This document shows, one piece after another, positions 1 through 9,663 of a stretch of DNA of 64,000 nt. Under the pieces are notes generated by a model. The model had not been told where the DNA came from. It did no database searches and saw nothing but the letters and a program-made list of their open reading frames with translations. This DNA is from Labilithrix sp. (GTDB lineage Bacteria; Myxococcota; Polyangia; Polyangiales; Polyangiaceae). The position numbers were made by a program, and so were the translations under genes. How positions within the stretch are numbered: the first letter of the stretch is position 1; each line of letters opens with the position of its first letter. Location: positions 1-64,000 of the forward strand of contig JAQBQL010000186.1 in the NCBI GenBank assembly GCA_028287035.1, in the 5' to 3' direction.

Positions 1-327
1 GGCGGCGCCCCGACCGCCGGCGCCGCGGGCGTCAACGCCGCGGTGTGCGCGGTCGCCTGCGGCCCCTACGACCTCGCGACCAACGCGTGCCTGCCGAGCA
101 CCACCGATCGCGGGCTCGCCGGCGCGCCCGGAGGCGCAGGAGGCGCAGGCGGCGCGGGCGGCCCCGGCGGCGGCGGAGCGGGCGGGTCCTCCTTCGCGAC
201 GTACCAGGGCAACGCGGGCTTCGTGAGCGTCTCGATGACGACGCTCACCCATGGCAAGGCGGGGTCGGGCGGCGGAGCCGGCGCCTCGGCCGGAGCTCCC
301 GGAACGGCCGCCGATCGCTGGCCGTGA
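1..327 (+). CDS. C-terminal part of a Gly-rich protein (cut by window edge)
   Basis: Frame 1 is open from base 1 to the TGA at 325, so only the last 108 codons are visible and the true start lies outside. The fragment has a Cys-bearing stretch (CAVACGPYDLATNAC), then a collagen-like Gly/Ala run, a short less biased segment (SSFATYQGNAGFVSVSM) and a second Gly/Ala-rich tail. Codon third positions are strongly G/C as in the neighbours. Such tails occur in secreted or cell-surface proteins of myxobacteria, but I recognise no domain. A kinase gene begins 48 bases downstream on the same strand. Function unknown. Confidence 0.55.
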   Translation, partial: GGAPTAGAAGVNAAVCAVACGPYDLATNACLPSTTDRGLAGAPGGAGGAGGAGGPGGGGAGGSSFATYQGNAGFVSVSMTTLTHGKAGSGGGAGASAGAPGTAADRWP

Positions 328-360
328 CGACGAAGGCGCGAGCGCCGCGCGCTTCCTTGG

Positions 361-366
361 TACGCT
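361..366 (+). promoter_or_regulatory. TANNNT -10-like hexamer before the kinase gene
   Basis: TACGCT ends 8 bases before the ATG at 375 and no Shine-Dalgarno sequence is visible in between. The same spacing recurs before several other first genes of this window, so I read it as the -10 element of a leaderless promoter. No convincing -35 is seen. Confidence 0.35.
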
Positions 367-374
367 GAGCGTCG

Positions 375-2789
<2,415 letters not shown>

Positions 2790-2805
2790 CCCGAAGAGCG
2801 GCGAC

Positions 2806-4491
2806 TCAGGACGACGGGCGGCTGGCGCGTGCGGCGACCGCCTCGCCTACCCGCCCAGCCGCGCGCTCGGCGCTCTCGCCCTCGACGAGCAGCACCGCGT
2901 CGCCATCGATCTCGGCGAGCACGCCCGCGGGCGCCGCCGCGACCACCGCGACGATGCCGCTACGCGCGAGGACCGCCGCCGACGTGGCCTCGTCCTCGTC
3001 GAGCACCGCCGCGACGAGGCCGCGGTCGAAGAGCTCCCGCTCCACGGCGAACGCGAGGCTCCCCGCGACCCGCACCACCGCGCCGAGCTGACCGACCCGC
3101 TGCCGGCGCTCCGCCGGGCTGACCTGCGAGCGCGCGTCGCCAAGGCTGCCGCCCGGAACGTCGCCCTCCTCGTGCGCCGGTAGCCCCACGATCATCCCGG
3201 CGGCGACGGTGTCGTTCGTGACCGAGTCGACGAGCACGAACGCGCCGGTGGTGCGGTTGTCGCGATACGGGTCGAAGAAGATGGGCGCGCGCGTGCGTAC
3301 CCGGACGCGTCCGATGTCGTTCAGCGCGAGCGGGTGCGGCGCGCACGCCTCGAGCGTCTCCGGATCGGAGCCGGCGACCACCTCGATCTCGGCACGCACC
3401 GACCGCGTCGTGTGCTTGAGGAGGTAGGTCCGCGCCGGGTCGAGCGGCCGCTCGCTCATCCACACGAGGTCGGCGTCGACCTCGGTGGCGCCGCACGGCG
3501 CGTCCGCGACGTGGGCGAGGAGATCGCCGCGGCTCACGTCGATGTCGTCGGCCAGGCGCAGCGCGACGCTCTCCGGCGCCGACGCCTGCCCCACGTCGCG
3601 GCCCGCGCGGTCGACGCCGATGACGCGCGTTCGCTTGCCCGACGGCAGCACCACCACCTCGTCGCCGGTCTGGACGGTGCCCGAAGCGATCGTGCCGGCG
3701 AATCCGCGATAGCCGATGCTGGGCCGCAGGACGATCTGCACCGGAAGCCGGAAGGAGGCCGGCCGGTACGCGCTCGCGACCGGCACAGTCTCGAGATGAC
3801 CGAGCATCGTGCCGCCCTGCCACCACGGCATTCGCGTGCTGGGCGTCACGACGTTGTCCCCGGCGAGCGCCGACACCGGGATGCCGCGCATGCTCACGAG
3901 GCCCACCTTGCGGGCGATGGCGTCGAGATCGGCGACGATCGCCTCGAACCGCGCCTCGTCGAAGCCGACCAGGTCCATCTTGTTCACGCACGCGATCACG
4001 TTGGGAATCCCGAGGAGCGCCGCAATGTGGGCGTGGCGCCGCGTCTGGGGAACGACGCCGAGCCGCGCGTCGACGAGCACGACCGCCACGTCCGCGGTGG
4101 ACGCGCCCGTCGCCATGTTCCGCGTGTACTGCACGTGGCCGGGCGTGTCCGCGATGATGAACTTCCGCTTGTCGGTGGCGAAGTACCGGTAGGCGACGTC
4201 GATCGTGATGCCCTGCTCGCGCTCCGCCAGGAGACCGTCCGTGAACAGCGAAAAATCGATCTCCGAGGTGGAGCCCGCGCCCCGGGTCGAGCCCCGCACC
4301 GAGGCGCGGCGGACGGCGTCCAGCTGGTCCTGGTAGAGACCCTGGGCGTCGTGGAGGAGCCGGCCGATCAGCGTCGACTTGCCGTCGTCGACGGAGCCGA
4401 TGGTCACGAACCGGACGAGGTCCTTCTGCTCCTGCGCCCTCAGCCACCCGGAAAGGCCGTGGTCGTCGGGAGTCACCGCGTGCGCCGCCAT
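2806..4491 (-). CDS. cysN: Sulfate adenylyltransferase subunit 1 (GTPase) with decayed APS-kinase tail
   Basis: CysN is the GTPase that drives ATP + sulfate to APS together with CysD in sulfate activation. The 561-residue product shows the translation-factor-type G motifs: P-loop GSVDDGKST (32-40), DTPGH and NKMD, followed by beta-barrel domains. I start at the ATG at 4491, one base after the cysD stop (TGA-C-ATG); an upstream in-frame start at 4542 would lie inside cysD. E. coli CysN is about 475 residues; the extra ~105 residues here (457-561) align by eye with the start of the APS kinase CysC fused in CysNC proteins, but the P-loop is gone. Translationally coupled to cysD. Confidence 0.95.
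   Translation of the reverse strand: MAAHAVTPDDHGLSGWLRAQEQKDLVRFVTIGSVDDGKSTLIGRLLHDAQGLYQDQLDAVRRASVRGSTRGAGSTSEIDFSLFTDGLLAEREQGITIDVAYRYFATDKRKFIIADTPGHVQYTRNMATGASTADVAVVLVDARLGVVPQTRRHAHIAALLGIPNVIACVNKMDLVGFDEARFEAIVADLDAIARKVGLVSMRGIPVSALAGDNVVTPSTRMPWWQGGTMLGHLETVPVASAYRPASFRLPVQIVLRPSIGYRGFAGTIASGTVQTGDEVVVLPSGKRTRVIGVDRAGRDVGQASAPESVALRLADDIDVSRGDLLAHVADAPCGATEVDADLVWMSERPLDPARTYLLKHTTRSVRAEIEVVAGSDPETLEACAPHPLALNDIGRVRVRTRAPIFFDPYRDNRTTGAFVLVDSVTNDTVAAGMIVGLPAHEEGDVPGGSLGDARSQVSPAERRQRVGQLGAVVRVAGSLAFAVERELFDRGLVAAVLDEDEATSAAVLARSGIVAVVAAAPAGVLAEIDGDAVLLVEGESAERAAGRVGEAVAARASRPSS
2809..3123 (-). other. Vestigial CysC (APS kinase) domain at the C-terminus of CysN
   Basis: Residues 457-561 of CysN begin VSPAERRQRVGQLGAVV and continue VERELFDRGLVAAVLDED. 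CysC domains of CysNC fusions start with Ser/Val-x-x-x-x-Arg ... GQ-x-GA-x-V-x-x-TG-GxxGxGKST ... VER-x-LFD-x-G ... VLDGD. The flanks match but the GxxGxGKST nucleotide loop is absent and LDGD has become LDED, so no kinase activity is expected. The remaining sequence is Ala/Val-rich without further CysC motifs. Confidence 0.7.
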
Positions 4492-4492
4492 G

Positions 4493-5404
4493 TCAGAAGT
4501 ACCCTTCCCGCTTCTTCGCTTCCATCGAGGCTTCCTCGTCACGATCGATGAGCCGACCCTGACGCTCCGAGCTCGTCGCCTCGATCATCTCGCGCAGGAT
4601 GGCGGGCACCGTCGTGGCCTCGCTGCGCACGGCGCCCGTCAGCGGGTAATCACCGAGCGTCCGGAAGCGGACCATCTCGAGGCGCGGCCGCTCGCCCGGC
4701 TCGAGCTCGAACCGGTCGTCGTCCACCATGATGAGCGAGCCCTCGCGCTCCACGACCGGCCGCGGCGCCGCGAAGTAGAGCGGCACGATCGGGATCTCCT
4801 CGAGCCAGATGTATTGCCAGATGTCGAGCTCGGTCCAGTTGGAGAGCGGGAAGGCGCGGATGCTCTCGCCCTTCTTGATCTTGCCGTTGTAGAGGCTCCA
4901 CAGCTCGGGCCGCTGGTTCTTCGGATCCCACTGGCCGTGGCGGTCGCGGAACGAGAGGACACGCTCCTTGGCGCGCGAGCGCTCCTCGTCGCGCCGCGCC
5001 CCGCCGAAGGCGGCGTCGTAGCCGCCCTCGCGCAGCGCCTCGAGGAGCGCATGCGTCTTCATCACCTGCGTGAACTTGTTGCTGCCCCACGCGAACGGGC
5101 TCGCGCCCTCGGCGAGCCCCTTCTGGTTCGTGTGCACGCGGAGGTCGAGGCCCTGCTCGCGCGCGAAGCGGTCACGGAACTCGATCATGGCGCGGAACTT
5201 CCACGTCGTGTCGATGTGGAGGACCGGGAACGGCAGCGGCGCCGGCGCGAACGCCTTCTGGGCGAGCCGCACCAGCACCGCCGAGTCCTTGCCGATCGAG
5301 TAGAGCAGCACCGGCCGCTCCAGCTCCGCTACGACCTCGCGGAAGATATGGATGCTCTCGGCTTCGAGCGCGGCGAGATGGGAGAGGCGGCGGCATGCTT
5401 CCAC
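4493..5404 (-). CDS. cysD: Sulfate adenylyltransferase subunit 2
   Basis: CysD is the adenylyl-transferring subunit of the ATP sulfurylase heterodimer. The 303-residue length is typical. The PP-loop appears as YSIGKDSAV near residue 36-44, and the family signatures [37 protein letters not shown] and the C-terminal KKREGYF are all present. The start is a GTG at 5404 giving [23 protein letters not shown], the normal CysD N-terminus; no strong Shine-Dalgarno is visible. cysN follows one base after the stop. No cysH or cysI is in view, so the route after APS cannot be told from the window. Confidence 0.96.
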   Translation of the reverse strand: MEACRRLSHLAALEAESIHIFREVVAELERPVLLYSIGKDSAVLVRLAQKAFAPAPLPFPVLHIDTTWKFRAMIEFRDRFAREQGLDLRVHTNQKGLAEGASPFAWGSNKFTQVMKTHALLEALREGGYDAAFGGARRDEERSRAKERVLSFRDRHGQWDPKNQRPELWSLYNGKIKKGESIRAFPLSNWTELDIWQYIWLEEIPIVPLYFAAPRPVVEREGSLIMVDDDRFELEPGERPRLEMVRFRTLGDYPLTGAVRSEATTVPAILREMIEATSSERQGRLIDRDEEASMEAKKREGYF

Positions 5405-5442
5405 GATAGTGGAGACACTTCTAGCATACAGAACGCGTCAGG

Positions 5443-5859
5443 TCACATCCCGACGACCACCACGTCCGCCGCGGCCGTGCTCGGGTGGTCGGGGCACCGG
5501 AACGCATTGCCCATGTGAGTCACGTCGGTCTGGCCGCCGCTGCCGCCGTTCCGGTCCGCGGTGAAGGTGCTGCCGGCGTGCGTGTCCTCGAGCAGCACGT
5601 AGTTGGCCCCCATCGCGTGGGCCCGGTTCTTCATGTCGTTCAGCGCGCCCTCGGCGAGGCGCTTGTTGCTCGTGTACTTGCCGGCGACCGAGCCGCCCTG
5701 CTCGCCGATCACGCTGCCGACATAGATGCAGCCATCGGCAGGCGCGAGGTGCGTGACCATCACGCGCTCGGCGCCGGGCTCGAGCGCCTTCGCCGAGCAG
5801 CCGGCGACCGAAGCAAGGGAGGTGATCACGAGAGCCATCGAGAGGTGACCGAGTTTCAT
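5443..5859 (-). CDS. DUF4156-type lipoprotein
   Basis: A 138-residue small lipoprotein: signal peptide with lipobox ending Cys21 (ASVAGC). The mature part carries the pattern of DUF4156 proteins: DGCIYVGSVIGEQGG, YTSNKRLAEGALNDMKNRAHAMGANYVLLE. The function of this family is unknown; proteins of this kind are found anchored in the outer membrane or periplasm. It sits 38 bases upstream of cysD on the same strand, so read-through is possible, but nothing links it to sulfate metabolism. Confidence 0.82.
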   Translation of the reverse strand: MKLGHLSMALVITSLASVAGCSAKALEPGAERVMVTHLAPADGCIYVGSVIGEQGGSVAGKYTSNKRLAEGALNDMKNRAHAMGANYVLLEDTHAGSTFTADRNGGSGGQTDVTHMGNAFRCPDHPSTAAADVVVVGM

Positions 5860-5965
5860 GATGGTGGATGCTGAAGCAGCGGATGTGCCATCCCCTGCGC
5901 ACCGCGATTTCCCGGTGCAACACGCCTCCTCGTGAACCGCGGAGGCGCGGCCCGTGAACCAGCGC

Positions 5966-6706
5966 TCACGCGCGGGCGCGGTGCTTCCGGTAGATCTCGT
6001 CGCGCCACGCGAGAAGATCCGCGTACTCGTCGGCGAGCGCCGGCTGCGTCAGGAGCGCGCGCGTCGCGGGGCCGAGCGGCGCCGCCTCGTGCGGACGAAG
6101 CGCGCCCAGCGCGGTGGCGATCGCCGCGTCGGCAAAGCCGAAGGAGTCCGTGGCCAGGTAGGGACCACGCGCGACCGCCGCGCGCAGCTCGTCGAGCACC
6201 GGCCGGGTCTCGGCGGCGACCGCGGCGCTGTCGTGCGCGACCGCGTGCTTGCTGCCGACGTACCCGACGCCCATCGTCACGAGGGCCCCGAGCGCCCCCT
6301 TCAGCGGCCCCGGGACGAGGTCGGGCAGGTTCTCGCGCTGCGCCTCCGGGCTGCTCGCCATCCCGCGGATGAGGCTGGTGCGGCCGATCTCGATGATGCG
6401 GTCGGAGCGGGCCGCCCAGCGCTCGACCTCCTCCTCGCGCCCCGGAGCGAACAGCGGCGCTCCCGTTCCGATCGCGTCGGCATGGCGCGCGATGGCAAGC
6501 GAGGTCGTGAACGCCTCGTCGCCGTCGACGAGGAGCGGGACGGTGGCCTTCGTTCCGGGCGGACGCCCCTTCGACTTCAGGCGGAGGAGGGGCTCGCCGA
6601 GGAGCGGCACGTGCTCGTGGTAGTGGAACGGCAGCTCGTGGTGGTCGAGCGCCCAGCGTGCCTTCTCGGTGTAGAGCGAGATACGTAGGCCGTAGAGGGT
6701 GCGCAT
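5966..6706 (-). CDS. Glutathione S-transferase-like protein
   Basis: 246 residues starting at the ATG at 6706 (MRTLYGLRISLYTEKARWALDHH). The N-terminal thioredoxin-like GST domain is seen with the cis-Pro region ATVPLLVDGDEAF and TTSLAIARHAD, followed by an all-helical C-terminal domain with FGFADAAIATALGAL. GST-fold proteins conjugate or reduce electrophilic compounds with glutathione or act as lyases; the substrate cannot be told. The frame stays open upstream to 7327, but that part runs antisense through the yceI-like gene and is not coding. The start lies 3 bases from an 18-bp palindrome shared with the divergent YceI gene. Confidence 0.85.
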   Translation of the reverse strand: MRTLYGLRISLYTEKARWALDHHELPFHYHEHVPLLGEPLLRLKSKGRPPGTKATVPLLVDGDEAFTTSLAIARHADAIGTGAPLFAPGREEEVERWAARSDRIIEIGRTSLIRGMASSPEAQRENLPDLVPGPLKGALGALVTMGVGYVGSKHAVAHDSAAVAAETRPVLDELRAAVARGPYLATDSFGFADAAIATALGALRPHEAAPLGPATRALLTQPALADEYADLLAWRDEIYRKHRARA

Positions 6707-6709
6707 CGC

Positions 6710-6727
6710 GCCCGAGTATACTCGGGC
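6710..6727. promoter_or_regulatory. 18-bp perfect palindrome filling the GST/yceI divergent promoter
   Basis: GCCCGAGTATACTCGGGC is perfectly self-complementary and occupies nearly all of the 24 bases between the two divergent start codons (6706 and 6731). Its centre contains TATACT on both strands, each 8 bases before its start codon, so the palindrome can serve at once as overlapping -10 elements and as a dimeric repressor site. No Shine-Dalgarno fits in the remaining bases. Binding protein unknown. Confidence 0.6.
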
Positions 6728-6730
6728 ACC

Positions 6731-7261
6731 GTGAGTGAGCTCGTCCTCGATCCCGCGCAGAGCCGGCTGACCGTCCACACGTTCGCGGAGGGGCTGATGG
6801 CGCGCCTCGCCCACGATCTCGAGCTCACGTGGACGGGTCTGTCCGGCACCGCCTCCCGCGCGGACGGCTCCGCCCGCGTCGAGGCGCCGCTCGCCGGGCT
6901 CCTCGTACGCGGCGTGCTCGGCAAGGACGGCCGCGTGGACGAGCGCGCGCTGTCCGCCTCCGATCACCGCTCGATGGTCGACAAGATGCGTGGCGACGTC
7001 TTCCACGCCCGCGGCGGCGAAGGCATCCTGCGCGTGGAGGCGACGCAAGCGCGGGCCGTGGTGGTCATGCCGGCGGGCCGCTCGCTCACCGTTCCGCTCT
7101 CCGCTCGGCTCGCCGACGACGGCGCGACCCTGCGCGTCACCGGCGAGGTGACGCTGTCGCTCGCCGCCCTCGGGTCTGACGCGATCAAGGGACCGATGAA
7201 CGCGTTCCGCGTGAAGGACGCCGTCCGCGTCGCGTTCGACCTGCGTTTCGCCGGCGTGTGA
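6731..7261 (+). CDS. YceI-like domain protein
   Basis: 176 residues beginning at a GTG (6731). The sequence follows the YceI lipocalin-like pattern: DPAQSRLTVHTFAEGLMARLAHDLEL, then alternating beta strands with DKMRGDVFHARGGEGILRVEATQ and the closing GPMNAFRVKDAVRVAFDLRF. YceI proteins bind isoprenoid or other lipophilic molecules; here there is no signal peptide, so it would be cytoplasmic, unlike the classical periplasmic member. Divergent from the GST-like gene across the palindrome, suggesting joint control. It converges on amt with 7 bases between. Confidence 0.8.
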   Translation: MSELVLDPAQSRLTVHTFAEGLMARLAHDLELTWTGLSGTASRADGSARVEAPLAGLLVRGVLGKDGRVDERALSASDHRSMVDKMRGDVFHARGGEGILRVEATQARAVVVMPAGRSLTVPLSARLADDGATLRVTGEVTLSLAALGSDAIKGPMNAFRVKDAVRVAFDLRFAGV

Positions 7262-7268
7262 GCGCGCA

Positions 7269-8492
7269 TCAGCCGGCGTAGCCCTCCTCGCCGTGCTGCG
7301 TCGTGTCGAGGCCCTCGCGCTCGTCACTGACCGTCACCCGGAGGCCGATCGTCTTGTCGATCACCTTCAGGATCACGATCGTCAGCACCGCCGCGTAGGC
7401 CGCTGCGACGAGGCACGCGAGCGCCTGGATCCCGAGCTGCCGCGGATTGCCCTCGAGGAGCCCGGCCTCGCCGACCGCGTCGGTCATTCCCGGGAACGTG
7501 CGCTTCATCGAGAAGACGCCGGTGAGCAGGGCCCCCGTGAGCCCGCCAACGCCATGGACGCCGAACGCGTCGAGCGAGTCGTCGTAGCCATACTTGTACT
7601 TTGCAAGCACCGCGAGATAGCAGACGATCGAGGCGATGAACCCGATGGCGAGCGCCCCGAGCGGGCTGACGTAGCCCGCGGCAGGCGTGATGGCGACGAG
7701 CCCGGCCACGAGCCCCGAGGCGATGCCGAGGGCGGTCGGCTTGCCGCGGTGCCGCCACTCCACGACGACCCAGCCGAGCGCGCCGCCCGCCGCGCCGACG
7801 TGCGTCGCCATGAAGGCCGCGACGGCCCCGTAGCCGCTCGACAGAGCGCTCCCCGCGTTGAAGCCGAACCAGCCGAACCAGAGGATCCCGGCGCCGGTGA
7901 GCGTCATCGTGAGATCGTGCGGCAGCGGGCGCTCGTGGGGATACTTGAGACGCTTGCCGACCATGAATGCGCAGACGAGCGCCGAGACGCCCGCCGTGAG
8001 GTGGACGACCGTGCCGCCGGCGTAGTCGAGCGCGCCCAGCTTGAGGAGCCAGCCGTCCTCCGCCCACACCCAGTGGGCGACCGGGATGTACACGAGCACC
8101 ATCCACACCAGGGTGAAGACGACGTACGCGGAGAACTTCATCCGCTCCGCGAACGCTCCCGAGATGAGGGCCGGGGTGATGATGGCGAACATCATCTGGA
8201 ACGCGACGAACGCGAGCGATGGCGTGGTCCCGTGGAGCGTCGTGTCGAGCCCGCGTAGCCCGACGTACTCGAAGCCGCCGATCAGGCCGCCGTGGCTCTT
8301 GCCGAAGGCGAGCGAGTAGCCGAACGTCACCCACACCACCGTCACGAGCGGGATCGCGCTGAGCGAGTGCATGAGCGTCGAGAGGACGTTCTTCTTCCGC
8401 ACCATCCCGCCGTAGAAGAGCGCGAGCGCCGGCGTCATGAGGAGGACGAGCGCAGTGCTCACGAGCAGCCAGGCGGTGTCACCAGCGTTCAT
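7269..8492 (-). CDS. amt: Ammonium transporter (Amt family)
   Basis: A 407-residue inner-membrane ammonium channel with about 11 transmembrane helices and no cleaved signal. The N-terminus AWLLVSTALVLLMTPALALFYGG is the canonical first helix. The pore residues are visible as DYAGGTVVHLTAG (Asp and first pore His) and DAFGVHGVGG (second pore His), and GILWFGWFGFNAGS is the family signature. The cytoplasmic tail is short. The usual partner glnK is not adjacent, so regulation by PII must come from elsewhere. ATG at 8492; nothing resembling a sigma-54 site was found in the short upstream gap. Confidence 0.96.
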   Translation of the reverse strand: MNAGDTAWLLVSTALVLLMTPALALFYGGMVRKKNVLSTLMHSLSAIPLVTVVWVTFGYSLAFGKSHGGLIGGFEYVGLRGLDTTLHGTTPSLAFVAFQMMFAIITPALISGAFAERMKFSAYVVFTLVWMVLVYIPVAHWVWAEDGWLLKLGALDYAGGTVVHLTAGVSALVCAFMVGKRLKYPHERPLPHDLTMTLTGAGILWFGWFGFNAGSALSSGYGAVAAFMATHVGAAGGALGWVVVEWRHRGKPTALGIASGLVAGLVAITPAAGYVSPLGALAIGFIASIVCYLAVLAKYKYGYDDSLDAFGVHGVGGLTGALLTGVFSMKRTFPGMTDAVGEAGLLEGNPRQLGIQALACLVAAAYAAVLTIVILKVIDKTIGLRVTVSDEREGLDTTQHGEEGYAG

Positions 8493-8559
8493 GGACCCTG
8501 GATCTCACGACGACCCGCGTTTCGCGAAGGTTTCGGCGCGCTTTTCCGCGGCCGCTCCG

Positions 8560-9663
8560 TCAGCGCACGTCCACCTCGACGGTGCGCCAGGTCATGCCGC
8601 CGCGGCTGTCGCGGAGAACCACCCAGACCGGGTGGACGCCCGGCGTCGTGGGGGCGGTCAGCTCGTTCTCCGAGTCAGTCACGAGATCGTTCCCGTCGCG
8701 CCCCGTCCGGTCGTCGCGGAACGAGCCCGCGCCGATCGGCGCATACCACGACACGCGCATGATCTCGCGGACCTCGCTGAGCGTGCGCGTCTCGAGGCTG
8801 AACGCCAGGAAGCGCTCGGCGCCGCCGCAGGCCTTCTCGCCTCCGGTGCGACAGTCCGCGTCGCAGCTCCCGGGGCCTGGTTCCTTCGTCTCGGTCGGGC
8901 CGCACACCCCGTCGCCGCACACGTCGACCAGAGGGCACGCTGGCCAGCTCACCGTCAGCGACACCTTCTGGCCGGGCGCGACCGGCAGCGGCGCCGGCTT
9001 CGGAGCGGCGTCGGCGGCGCCGAGTAACACGGGCCCCGTCGGCAGGTTCGCGGTGACGGCGGCGATCACCGGGTTCGCATTGAGGTGATAGCTGCGATTG
9101 TACTGCTGGGTCTGCTCCTGGGACGCGCCCGGAAGCCCGCAGCGGATCCGCACCTTGCCGATGGTCGGAACGAGCGAGTCCGGCGTGGGACGGTAGAGGA
9201 CGCGCAGCGGCTGGTAGTAGCCGCCGGTCACGTCGGGGTCGGCCGGGCGGAACGACTGGTCCTCGGGAATGTCCGGGCCAAACTGCCGGCAGGTGTTCTC
9301 TGGGACCGCCGCCGATGCCTCGGCGCCACTGCCGATCGGCACGATGAAGCTGGGATCGTTCTGGAAGCACGCGATGCTCACGTCGTTCAGCTCGTTCAGC
9401 GGGCGCGGGCGCATGCAGAAGGCCCATTCGAGATTGGCATCTCCGATCGTCCCGGACGCCGTGACCACGAGAGCGCGGAACTTCGCGGGCCTGGCTTCAC
9501 CGGTATCGGGATCGAGCGTGCGACTCCACTCGGCCGGCTCGGCCTGCACCGCGAGCACGCGGATGTTCGCGATCTCGGAAGCGCGGTCGTCGAAGTCGGG
9601 TTTGCACGCGAACGGCAACGCCGCGAGAAGGCCGAGGAGGACACTGCGCATCGGGGTCACCAT
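8560..9663 (-). CDS. Secreted lipoprotein of the Ton/porin operon, unknown function
   Basis: 367 residues, last gene of the nine-gene minus-strand operon; its ATG at 9663 overlaps the stop of the TonB-dependent receptor (7 bases). An alternative ATG is at 9651. The N-terminus RSVLLGLLAALPFAC reads as a signal peptide with an imperfect lipobox. The mature part has scattered Cys and a CGDGVCGPTE ... CDADC segment, a Cys-rich motif often seen in myxobacterial surface proteins, and ends in a beta-rich stretch (PGVHPVWVVLRDSRGGMTWRTVEVDV). I recognise no enzyme. By position it is probably an outer-membrane partner of the receptor. Confidence 0.78.
   Translation of the reverse strand: MVTPMRSVLLGLLAALPFACKPDFDDRASEIANIRVLAVQAEPAEWSRTLDPDTGEARPAKFRALVVTASGTIGDANLEWAFCMRPRPLNELNDVSIACFQNDPSFIVPIGSGAEASAAVPENTCRQFGPDIPEDQSFRPADPDVTGGYYQPLRVLYRPTPDSLVPTIGKVRIRCGLPGASQEQTQQYNRSYHLNANPVIAAVTANLPTGPVLLGAADAAPKPAPLPVAPGQKVSLTVSWPACPLVDVCGDGVCGPTETKEPGPGSCDADCRTGGEKACGGAERFLAFSLETRTLSEVREIMRVSWYAPIGAGSFRDDRTGRDGNDLVTDSENELTAPTTPGVHPVWVVLRDSRGGMTWRTVEVDVR

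Noticed and set aside
5405..5442. Riboswitch or attenuator before cysDN
   Set aside because: The gap is only 38 bases, too short for a SAM-type riboswitch, and shows no structure.
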